A stretch of DNA of 8,215 nt from Oscillospiraceae bacterium (GTDB lineage Bacteria > Bacillota > Clostridia > Oscillospirales > Oscillospiraceae), in assembly GCA_031260745.1 (NCBI GenBank), contig JAISKY010000031.1, positions 1 to 8,215 on the forward strand, given 5' to 3'. Shown here piece by piece: positions 1 through 6,805 of the stretch (position 1 is the first letter of the stretch; every line of letters begins with the position of its first letter). The notes below the pieces were generated by a model. It had not been told where the DNA came from. It ran no database searches and saw only the letters and a list, made by a program, of their open reading frames with translations. Made by a program: the position numbers and the translations under genes.

Positions 1-594
1 ACGCTTATTGTAGTGCGGGCTTGTGAACTGCGCGAGCAGATTTCCGTGACCGCCGTGCAAAAGCGCGATGTCCATTCCGGCGCGCTTCATATTATAGCAC
101 GCGTTCGCGTACTTGAAAACGGTTTCGTCAATCTTCGCTTGGTCCATCTCGATTGGGATACGAACTTCGCGACCCTCGCGAGCGGCGCGCATTTTCTCGC
201 TGTCGCCCGGAATCGCGCTCGAGCTGAACGGCAGATGACCGACTGCCTCGAACGTAGTGTCTTTACCGTTGTGGTTGACCTCCAACGCCGCGTGACACGC
301 GTACTCTTTCGCCATTTCGGCGTACCACGAAAGCGGGAGAGCGCAATGTTCGTTTATCAGGTCAAGCTGACATTCCTCGTCCTTACACTCGTTGATGTCA
401 ATTGACGAGTTTCCGACGTAGAGAATCGACGCTCCGCCCTGAGCGAAAATCCTGAACCAATCCACGAACTGCGCTGTTACCAGTCCGTCGGGACTTGCAA
501 GGTTCGGCGACGGGGGAGCCAGAACGAAGCGGTTCTTAAAGTCCACGCCGTTAATTTTAATCGGCGAGAACAGATGTGTATACTTAGAAGCCAT
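1..594 (-). CDS. Old Yellow Enzyme-family flavin oxidoreductase (2-enoate/2,4-dienoyl-CoA reductase type), N-terminal 198 residues, cut by window edge
   Basis: The frame stays open from an ATG at 594 to the window edge, so the C-terminal part is missing. The start is set by a GGAGG (601-605) six nucleotides upstream. The N-terminus (HLFSPIKINGVDFKNRF, residues 7-23) is the first strand of the FMN-binding TIM barrel of this family. HGGHGNLLAQFTSPHYNKR (180-198) is the hallmark active-site segment, with His180 and His183 as the substrate-binding/proton-relay pair. The usual HxGR after strand 4 reads HNGK here (108-111). Known members reduce activated C=C bonds with NAD(P)H through FMN, and long members add a 4Fe-4S cluster and a C-terminal FAD/NAD domain. 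Those parts would lie outside the window, so the subfamily and substrate are unknown. It follows gyrA by 205 bp but has its own promoter, so it is probably not part of the replication operon. The fold is certain enough; the reaction is inferred. Confidence 0.88.
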   Translation of the reverse strand, partial: MASKYTHLFSPIKINGVDFKNRFVLAPPSPNLASPDGLVTAQFVDWFRIFAQGGASILYVGNSSIDINECKDEECQLDLINEHCALPLSWYAEMAKEYACHAALEVNHNGKDTTFEAVGHLPFSSSAIPGDSEKMRAAREGREVRIPIEMDQAKIDETVFKYANACYNMKRAGMDIALLHGGHGNLLAQFTSPHYNKR

Positions 595-625
595 ATGGAA
601 CCTCCGAATTATATTATTTGCCGTC

Positions 626-654
626 ATTATACCACACCTATCTCCATTTGGCAA
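626..654 (-). promoter_or_regulatory. Housekeeping sigma promoter for the ene-reductase gene
   Basis: On the minus strand, TTGCCA (649-654) is followed by exactly 17 nucleotides and a perfect TATAAT (626-631). TGG directly precedes the -10, giving an extended -10 element (TGn). Transcription would start near position 619, leaving a leader of about 25 nucleotides that contains the GGAGG ribosome binding site. It lies downstream of the hairpin that follows gyrA, which supports an independent transcription unit. Confidence 0.85.
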
Positions 655-725
655 GGATTTTTTTGAACATAATAGCATAATAAATAATGGATTATCGGTT
701 ATTGGTGATTGCCTGACATTACAAA

Positions 726-763
726 CCGAGCAGATTACCGTTTTTTAGCGATAATCTGCCCGA
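726..763 (-). terminator. Hairpin after gyrA, probable transcription terminator
   Basis: The arms 726-740 and 749-763 form a 15-pair stem around an 8-nt loop, with an uninterrupted core GCAGATTA/TAATCTGC. On the plus strand three positions are A-C mismatches. In minus-strand RNA the same three become G-U wobbles, so the stem is continuous only in the transcript that reads out of gyrA. It starts about 36 nucleotides past the gyrA stop. The tract after it (GTTTGTAAT on the minus strand) is only modestly U-rich, so it may be a weak intrinsic terminator or a 3'-end stabilising structure. Confidence 0.6.
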
Positions 764-799
764 ACATCTCAGTATTATATTTTTTTCTTAGTTCCCGCG

Positions 800-3352
800 T
801 TATTCTTCTTCTTCATCTTCGGTTATTTCTATTTCAACTTCCATATTAATGTCGTCTGTTTCCGGTTCATCTTCGGCGGCGGCGGTTCTGGCGACGCTTA
901 TTACGCGAACGCCCTCCGGAACGCGCATAAGGCGAACTCCCTGAGTCGCTCTGCCCTGCAAACTGATGTCCGACGACGCCATTCGGATTATCGTTCCCTC
1001 GTCAGTTATCAGTAAAATGTCCTCGTCGCCGTCAACGACTTTCACGTCGGCTACACTGCCCGTCTTATCGTTAAGACGACCGTTGCGAAGCCCCTTTCCG
1101 CCGCGGCGCTGAGGCTCGCCGTCGCCGCGAATGTACTCGCTTGCCTCGGTACGCTTGCCGTAACCGTTTTCCGTAACGGTCAAAACGCTGCCGCCCTCGC
1201 GGAGTTTAGCCGCTCCGACGCAAATATCGCCTTTCGCGAGCCGGATTCCCATTACGCCGACCGCCGTACGTCCCATAGCTCTGACGTCTTTTTCGTTAAA
1301 ACATATCGCCATACCAAACTTAGTCGCGATTAATATGTTGCAATTACCGTCAGTTTCCAAAACTCCGATTAACTCGTCGCCCTCGTCAAGCGACAACGCG
1401 CGGATTCCGACATTGCGGATATTTTTAAGCTCCGTAACTTTTAGCCGTTTTACCGTTCCGTTCCGAGTTACCATAAACAGATACATTTCGTCGTCGCTAA
1501 TCTCGCGGAAGTGGAGCATAGCGGTGACTTTTTCGTCCGGCTCCGACTGGATTATATTCACAATATTGGAGCCTTTCGCGGTACGTCCGGCCTCCGGAAT
1601 CTGATAGCCTTTCTTACGGAACACTCTGCCGAAGTTCGTGAAGAACAGCAAATAGTCGTGAGTTGACGCCGTGAACACCGTTTCGACATAATCCTCGTCG
1701 CGCGTCGTCATCGCCATTATTCCCTTGCCACCGCGATTCTGCGCTCTGTACGTGTCTGCGGTTACACGCTTAATATAGCCCGCGCGGGTAAGCGTAAATA
1801 CGCAGTCCTCCTCCTCGATTAAGTCCTCAACGTCAAGCTCGTCCTCAACGATTTGAATATCGGTACGGCGTTCGTCGCCGAACTTTGTTTTAATTTCGGT
1901 AAGTTCCTCAATCAGTATTTCTTTTTGCTTTTCCTCCGAGGCTAAAACCGTCTGATAATACTCGATTTTCTCCATAAGCTGCCGGTATTCCTGTTCAACC
2001 TTCTCACGCTCCAAACCTTGCAGACGGCGAAGCTGTAACTCCAAAATCGCCTGAGTTTGAACGTCGCTTAGACCAAACCGCTCCATCAACTTTTCTTTAG
2101 CGTCGGAGTAGCTACTTCGGATTATGCGGATTACCTCGTCGATATTGTCTACCGCGATTCGCAGACCCTCTAAGATGTGAGCGCGTTCCCGCGCTTTGCG
2201 AAGGTCATAAACCGTACGTCTGACAATTACCTCTAACTGGAACGTAATATACTCGTCAAGGATTTCCCTAAGCGTCAGTATCTTAGGTTGAGCCGCGCGG
2301 TTAACAAGCGCAAGCAGCGTGACGCCGAACGTAACCTGCATTTGAGTATTCGCGAAAAGTTGATTCAACGCGACTTGCGGATTCGCGTCGCGGCGAAGCT
2401 CCACGACTATGCGGAAACCGTCGCGGTCGGTTTCGTCGCGCCAACCGGTCGCTCCGTCAATTGTTTTATCTTTGATTTTCTCGTCGATTTCTTTAAGCAG
2501 ATTCGGCTTTATTACCTGATACGGAATATCGGAGATGTCAATCTCCATCTTTCCGTTTTCGCCCTCAATGATTTCGGTTTTACTGCGGAGTTTTAGCAGA
2601 CCGCGCCCGGTCGTGTAGGCGGAGCGAATACCGCTTCTGCCGACGATAACTCCTCCCGTCGGGAAATCCGGACCTTTGATGTGCTCCATAAGGTCCTCAA
2701 GCGTCGCCTCGGGGTCGCGCATTACGCAAATAACCGCGTCAATAACCTCGCTTAGATTATGCGGGGGAATATTCGTAGCCATTCCGACCGCGATACCGCT
2801 TGAACCGTTTACAAGTAAATTCGGAAATCTGGACGGCAGAACGTGAGGTTCCTGACGGCTGTCGTCAAAGTTCAGGATAAAATCAACGGTTTCCTTGTCA
2901 ATCTCGCGAACCATCTCGTTTGAAAGCCTCGCGAGCCGAGCCTCGGTGTACCTGTACGCCGCCGCGCGGTGACTGTCAAGCGAACCGAAGTTTCCGTGAC
3001 CCTCGATAAGCGGATACCTCAGCGAAAAGTCCTGCGCTAACCTTACCATCGCGTCATAGACGCTTGTATCGCCGTGCGGGTGATAACGTCCAAGCACGTC
3101 GCCGACCGTGGTCGCCGACTTGCGGAACGTCTTATCGCTTGTAAGTCCGTCCTCGTACATTGTGTATAGAATACGCCGATGCACGGGTTTCAGCCCGTCT
3201 CTTACGTCCGGAAGCGCGCGCCCCACGATTACGCTCATCGCGTAAGCAATGTAGCTTTTCCGCATTTCCTTTTCAAGGTCTACCGGTTTTATTATCTGTT
3301 CCGGAAAACTGACGTCGGGATTTTTCAGTTTACTCGGTCTTTGCTTTGCCAT
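800..3352 (-). CDS. gyrA: DNA gyrase subunit A
   Basis: 850-residue breakage-reunion subunit of DNA gyrase (A2B2), which introduces negative supercoils with ATP. The N-terminal winged-helix/tower/coiled-coil core spans about residues 20-505. The catalytic tyrosine is Tyr135 in AAYRYTE, preceded by Arg134. The quinolone-determining helix reads HPHGDTSVYD (91-100), with Thr96 at the E. coli Ser83 position and Asp100 at Asp87. The loop before the tyrosine is DSHRAAA instead of the usual DGDxxAA type. The C-terminal beta-pinwheel (about 510-822) holds two GyrA-box motifs: QNRGGKG (538-544, blade 1) and a perfect QRRGGKG (748-754, later blade). The presence of the box argues for gyrase rather than topoisomerase IV ParC. 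The protein ends in an acidic tail (about 827-850). ATG with GGAGG (3358-3362) five nucleotides upstream sets the start. It lies 135 bp after gyrB. Confidence 0.98.
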   Translation of the reverse strand: MAKQRPSKLKNPDVSFPEQIIKPVDLEKEMRKSYIAYAMSVIVGRALPDVRDGLKPVHRRILYTMYEDGLTSDKTFRKSATTVGDVLGRYHPHGDTSVYDAMVRLAQDFSLRYPLIEGHGNFGSLDSHRAAAYRYTEARLARLSNEMVREIDKETVDFILNFDDSRQEPHVLPSRFPNLLVNGSSGIAVGMATNIPPHNLSEVIDAVICVMRDPEATLEDLMEHIKGPDFPTGGVIVGRSGIRSAYTTGRGLLKLRSKTEIIEGENGKMEIDISDIPYQVIKPNLLKEIDEKIKDKTIDGATGWRDETDRDGFRIVVELRRDANPQVALNQLFANTQMQVTFGVTLLALVNRAAQPKILTLREILDEYITFQLEVIVRRTVYDLRKARERAHILEGLRIAVDNIDEVIRIIRSSYSDAKEKLMERFGLSDVQTQAILELQLRRLQGLEREKVEQEYRQLMEKIEYYQTVLASEEKQKEILIEELTEIKTKFGDERRTDIQIVEDELDVEDLIEEEDCVFTLTRAGYIKRVTADTYRAQNRGGKGIMAMTTRDEDYVETVFTASTHDYLLFFTNFGRVFRKKGYQIPEAGRTAKGSNIVNIIQSEPDEKVTAMLHFREISDDEMYLFMVTRNGTVKRLKVTELKNIRNVGIRALSLDEGDELIGVLETDGNCNILIATKFGMAICFNEKDVRAMGRTAVGVMGIRLAKGDICVGAAKLREGGSVLTVTENGYGKRTEASEYIRGDGEPQRRGGKGLRNGRLNDKTGSVADVKVVDGDEDILLITDEGTIIRMASSDISLQGRATQGVRLMRVPEGVRVISVARTAAAEDEPETDDINMEVEIEITEDEEEE

Positions 3353-3369
3353 ATTTTCCTCCGTAAATT

Positions 3370-3476
3370 AGATAAGAGAGTAGAGAGCAGAAAGCAGAGA
3401 TAACCTTAACTCTAATATCTGCGCTGATATGTTTAATGAATCAACTATGGTAACTCTGCTCTCTACTCTCTTATCT
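3370..3476. repeat. Long inverted repeat in the gyrB-gyrA spacer (22-bp perfect arms)
   Basis: Arms 3370-3391 and 3455-3476 are perfect reverse complements and enclose 63 nucleotides. The arms are purine-rich on one strand, with core GATAAGAGAGTAGAGAGCAG. A sub-motif, GCAGAGATAA (3394-3403), just inside the left arm, is repeated inverted at 3471-3480, overlapping the outer end of the right arm, so several pairings are possible. The enclosed segment holds a smaller inverted repeat, ATATC/GATAT (3415-3419 and 3426-3430). No U-tract follows on either strand, so a simple intrinsic terminator is unlikely. It could be a dispersed palindromic or MITE-like element, or an RNA processing or stability element between the two gyrase genes. 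No ORF or transposase is present. Confidence 0.85.
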
Positions 3477-3487
3477 CTGCTCTAAAA

Positions 3488-5422
3488 TTAAATATCAAGG
3501 TTCTCGACGTATTTTGCGTTAATCTCGATGAATTCGCGGCGAGGTTCAACTTTCTCGCCCATAAGCACTGTGAAGATTTCGTCGGCGGCTACCGCGTCCT
3601 CAAGTTCGACTTTAAGCAGTACGCGGGATTCCGGATTCATCGTGGTTTCCCAAAGTTCGCTCGCGTCCATCTCGCCCAGACCTTTGTTTCGCGACAACTC
3701 AATTTTAGCGTTTTCGTTACCGCCTTTAAGTTCCGCGGTAATGCGTTCGCGCTCCGCGTCGTCCAAAGCGTAGCGGATTTCCTTACCTCGAACAACTTTA
3801 TACAGCGGCGGTTGAGCGATATACACATATCCGCCCTCAATCAGCGGTTTCATAAAACGGTAAAAGAACGTCAGTAACAACGTGCATATATGCGCTCCGT
3901 CAACGTCCGCGTCCGCCATTATCACTATCTTGTGGTAGCGTAAACGCGACGCGTCAAATTCGTCGCCGATTCCCGCGCCCAGCGCGAGAATTACCGGCGA
4001 TAGTTTATCGTTGCCGTAAACCTTATCCGCTCTGGCTTTCTCGACGTTCAGCATTTTACCCCAAAGCGGCAGAATCGCTTGAAACCGGCTGTCGCGTCCG
4101 CTTATCGCGGAACCTCCCGCCGAATCTCCCTCAACGATGAATATCTCGTTAAACTGAGCTTCTTTGCCGTAGCAGTCGGTCAGTTTACCCGGTAAAGTCG
4201 AGCCTTCCGAAATGCTCTTTTTACGACTTAGGTCACGGGCTTTCTTCGCCGCCTCGCGAGCGCGGCTTGCCTGCATAGCCTTGTCTATTATTATCTTAGC
4301 GACGCGAGGATTTTCCTCTAAATAATCGCTTAACTTCTTGTTAAGCATATTCTCAACGAGCGTACGAATGTCCGCGTTACCGAGCTTCGTCTTAGTCTGA
4401 CCCTCGAATTGCGCTTCCGTAAGCCTGACGCTGACAATCGCGCTTAACCCCTCGCGGGCGTCCTCGCCCGCGAACTTTTCTTCGCCTTTAAGGAATCCGT
4501 TTTTAGTCGCGTAGTCGTTCAGCGTACGCGTCAGAGCGGCTCTGAATCCGGTTTCGTGCATACCGCCCTCGGTGGTATGAATATTGTTCGCGAAGCTGAC
4601 GAAAGTTTCGTTATATTTGTCCGTCCACTGCATCGCGACTTCCGCTTCGCGGTCCTCGCGGCGTTCGCTGAAATACAAAACGTCGTCGTGCAGAACGGTG
4701 CGGTTTTTATTGATATACTCAACGAAAGTTCGGATACCGCCCTCGTATTTCATCGTGTCGCTTTGCTCGTTACCCGGACGTTCGTCGAAAATACTGATTT
4801 CAAGTCCTGCGTTTAGAAACGCCTGTTCGCGCATACGCGCGTGTAAAGTTTCATACTCGAATATTATTTCGTCGAATATCTCCGCATCCGGCTTAAATCT
4901 GACCGTAGTGCCGTGTGAGCTTAGGTTACTAAGCTTCGCCGCGTCAATCTTTGTAATCGGGGTAACGACGTCGCCGCGAGTGAAATCCATCATATAAACC
5001 CCGTCGTCCTCAATGCAGACCTCGACCTGAAGCCACTCGGAAAGCGCGTTGACGACGCTTGCGCCGACCCCGTGCAATCCTCCGGAAACCTTGTAACCTC
5101 CGCCGCCGAATTTGCCTCCGGCGTGCAGTACCGTAAACACAACCTCCAACGCGGATTTTCCCGTTTGCTCCTGAATACCGACCGGGATTCCGTGACCGTC
5201 GTCGCTTACGCGGATAATATTGTCGGCTTCAATTACTACCTTTATTTTACTGCAACGTCCCGCCAGCGCTTCGTCTATTGCGTTATCAACAATTTCATAT
5301 ACCAAATGGTGAAGCCCGCGAGCGCTTGTCGTACCGATATACATACCGGGTCTTTTGCGTACCGCTTCAAGACCCTCTAATACCTGTATTTGCGAAGCTG
5401 TGTATTCTTCGTTATTCTGCAT
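3488..5422 (-). CDS. gyrB: DNA gyrase subunit B
   Basis: 644-residue ATPase/TOPRIM subunit of DNA gyrase, the usual length for Gram-positive-type GyrB. GHKL ATPase features are YEIVDNAIDE (42-51, catalytic Glu43 and Mg-binding Asn47), DDGHGIP (74-80) and the nucleotide loop GGLHGVG (114-120). The transducer domain has QTKTKLGN (342-349) with the phosphate-contacting Lys344. TOPRIM has EGDSAGG (431-437) and DADVDGAH (504-511), giving Glu431, Asp504 and Asp506 as metal ligands. PLWGKMLN puts Trp454 at the E. coli Lys447 position. The tail FIEINAKYVENLDI is the standard GyrB end. Odd: HICTLLL (511-517) has Cys513 where an Arg is normal. ATG with GGAGG (5428-5432) five nucleotides upstream sets the start. 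The 35-bp gap after recF suggests co-transcription from the dnaN/recF side. Confidence 0.98.
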   Translation of the reverse strand: MQNNEEYTASQIQVLEGLEAVRKRPGMYIGTTSARGLHHLVYEIVDNAIDEALAGRCSKIKVVIEADNIIRVSDDGHGIPVGIQEQTGKSALEVVFTVLHAGGKFGGGGYKVSGGLHGVGASVVNALSEWLQVEVCIEDDGVYMMDFTRGDVVTPITKIDAAKLSNLSSHGTTVRFKPDAEIFDEIIFEYETLHARMREQAFLNAGLEISIFDERPGNEQSDTMKYEGGIRTFVEYINKNRTVLHDDVLYFSERREDREAEVAMQWTDKYNETFVSFANNIHTTEGGMHETGFRAALTRTLNDYATKNGFLKGEEKFAGEDAREGLSAIVSVRLTEAQFEGQTKTKLGNADIRTLVENMLNKKLSDYLEENPRVAKIIIDKAMQASRAREAAKKARDLSRKKSISEGSTLPGKLTDCYGKEAQFNEIFIVEGDSAGGSAISGRDSRFQAILPLWGKMLNVEKARADKVYGNDKLSPVILALGAGIGDEFDASRLRYHKIVIMADADVDGAHICTLLLTFFYRFMKPLIEGGYVYIAQPPLYKVVRGKEIRYALDDAERERITAELKGGNENAKIELSRNKGLGEMDASELWETTMNPESRVLLKVELEDAVAADEIFTVLMGEKVEPRREFIEINAKYVENLDI

Positions 5423-5457
5423 ATTTACCTCCTATAATCAATTATATATTATTATTC

Positions 5458-6588
5458 TCAATCTCCGACAGTTCCGTCGGTTATCGGAATTAGTTTACCT
5501 TTCAACTTACCGCGTTGAAGCTCGCCAATGTCGCAGCAGGTTATAAACGTCTGACCGCCGTTTACGCGGCTTAGTACAACTTTACGTCTGGCGGAATCAA
5601 GCTCGCTCAGCACATCGTCAAGCAGTAATAACGGATATTCGCCGGTATCTACCCGAATGAACTCCCGTTCCGCGAATTTCAGCGACAGGGCGACGGTTCT
5701 GGTCTGTCCCTGCGACCAGTATTCGCTGGGTTGTTCGTTTATCCTTAAAACCACGTCGTCTTTATGCGCTCCCGAAAGGCACATACCGGAGTTTATCTCG
5801 ATTTCCCTGTGTTCCGCCTGATGCTCCAGCAATTTTATACAAATCTCCGAGGGTTTCATTTGCTCCGGATTCTCAATGCCGCTGACGGTTTTATAATTCA
5901 TCTCCAGTTTTTCATTAGCGCCGCCGAGCTTCAAGTGAGTTTCCGCGGCTATCGGAGAAAGTTTTTCACAAAACATCGCGCGATAGTAAATAAGTACCGC
6001 GCCGGCTTTAGCTAATTGTATATTGAAAACGTCAAGCGTTTCGAGTAGGTCGGGTTTATTCTCTTTAAGTATCTTCGTCTTACTTTCGTACAGTTTGCGG
6101 AACTCGGACAGAGTTTCCGCGTATTTCGGTCTAAGCTGACTGATTGCGGTATCAAGCCATTTACGGCGCAATGACGCTCCGCCTCTGGCTAACTCCAAAT
6201 CCTCCGGACTGAATAATACCGTGCAAAACGGAAGTACCGTAAATGTTTTCAGTTTAGTACCGTTCAACTCGACACGCTTTTTTGAGTTTTTACCGAACGT
6301 AATACTAACCCCGTGTTTTCTGGGTTCAACCTCTGAAAAATAATCGTCGCTTTCACCCGTAACGACGTTCGCGTTAATCGTAGTTTTGTCGGAACCGGTT
6401 CGGATAACTTCCAAATCGTTACGCGTACGAAACGACCTTGCCGAGCAAAGATAATATATCGCCTCCAGCAGATTCGTTTTACCCTGAGCGTTATTACCAC
6501 ATATTACATTCATCTCAGCGTCGAATTCGCTCACTTTAGCGTACTGGAAATTACGAAAGTTTTCAATCTCCAACTGCTCAACTCTCAT
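5458..6588 (-). CDS. recF: RecF, recombination mediator ATPase
   Basis: 376-residue SMC/ABC-like ATPase of the RecFOR pathway. It binds ssDNA-dsDNA junctions at gaps and helps load RecA during gap repair and fork restart. Walker A is GNNAQGKT (31-38), followed by NLLEAIYYL. The ABC signature is SQGQTR (292-297) and Walker B plus D-loop is PLLLLDDVLSELD (319-331). GAHKDD (273-278) replaces the common GPHRDD, a conservative change. I start it at the ATG at 6588, where MRVEQLEIENFRN matches the usual RecF N-terminus. An in-frame GTG at 6615 would add nine atypical residues. The gene overlaps the end of yaaA by 11 nucleotides. Its nearest GGAG is about 16 nucleotides from the ATG, so translation is probably coupled to yaaA. 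Confidence 0.97.
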   Translation of the reverse strand: MRVEQLEIENFRNFQYAKVSEFDAEMNVICGNNAQGKTNLLEAIYYLCSARSFRTRNDLEVIRTGSDKTTINANVVTGESDDYFSEVEPRKHGVSITFGKNSKKRVELNGTKLKTFTVLPFCTVLFSPEDLELARGGASLRRKWLDTAISQLRPKYAETLSEFRKLYESKTKILKENKPDLLETLDVFNIQLAKAGAVLIYYRAMFCEKLSPIAAETHLKLGGANEKLEMNYKTVSGIENPEQMKPSEICIKLLEHQAEHREIEINSGMCLSGAHKDDVVLRINEQPSEYWSQGQTRTVALSLKFAEREFIRVDTGEYPLLLLDDVLSELDSARRKVVLSRVNGGQTFITCCDIGELQRGKLKGKLIPITDGTVGD

Positions 6589-6796
6589 AGTTAGATACCG
6601 TAAACTCCTCACCACTTATAATAACGCTGTCGCCGGGATATAATTTTTTGCCGCGAGCCAAACAAACCTCGCCGTTTACTTTGACCTCGCCGTTTTGGAT
6701 TTGTTCTTTCGCTTCACCGCCCGTCATTACGGTTCCCGCGAATTTCATCGCGGAATCAAGTTTAATAAACGGCGAGTATATCTCGATTTTTTTCAT
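6578..6796 (-). CDS. yaaA: S4-domain RNA-binding protein, YaaA/RlbA family
   Basis: 72-residue protein made almost entirely of one S4-like RNA-binding domain. GGEAKEQIQNGEVKVNGE (26-43), followed by RGKKLYPGD (48-56), is the typical pattern of the small protein found between dnaN and recF in Firmicutes. The family is linked to ribosome/rRNA binding by similarity. Its exact role is not established by anything in this sequence. It begins nine nucleotides after the dnaN stop, and an AAGGT Shine-Dalgarno overlaps that stop codon. Its own 3' end overlaps recF by 11 nucleotides. This packing indicates translation coupled to both neighbours. Confidence 0.93.
   Translation of the reverse strand: MKKIEIYSPFIKLDSAMKFAGTVMTGGEAKEQIQNGEVKVNGEVCLARGKKLYPGDSVIISGEEFTVSNYES
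6605..6608 (-). promoter_or_regulatory. Distant GGAG upstream of recF
   Basis: GGAG inside yaaA is the only purine-rich Shine-Dalgarno candidate for recF. It lies 16 nucleotides before the ATG at 6588, well beyond the optimal 5-9. It also lies downstream of the alternative GTG at 6615, so it cannot serve that start. Together with the 11-nt gene overlap, this suggests that recF relies largely on ribosomes terminating at yaaA. Confidence 0.4.
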
Positions 6797-6805
6797 TTTG
6801 TTACC

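Noticed and set aside
13..405. 130-residue plus-strand ORF
   Set aside because: It lies antisense inside the ene-reductase gene, whose minus-strand frame carries clear family motifs. It has no ribosome binding site and no recognisable domain.
800..880. Acidic C-terminal tail of GyrA as a frameshift or repeat artefact
   Set aside because: Acidic tails are known on GyrA proteins and the frame ends cleanly with TAA after a normal-length protein.
3391..3455. Possible gyrA promoter (TTGATT with CAGATA) in the loop of the inverted repeat
   Set aside because: The -10 is a poor match and no alternative is better. Transcription start data would be needed to support it.
4584..4997. 137-residue plus-strand ORF inside gyrB
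   Set aside because: It is antisense to the conserved GyrB transducer region with no family features.
5441..5446. TATAAT on the minus strand in the recF-gyrB gap
   Set aside because: No acceptable -35 lies 16-18 bp upstream, and the predicted start would leave almost no leader before the ribosome binding site. A chance match in AT-rich sequence is more likely.
6589..6615. GTG start for recF adding nine residues
   Set aside because: The added residues do not look like RecF, and the only nearby Shine-Dalgarno lies downstream of this GTG. The ATG at 6588 gives the canonical N-terminus.
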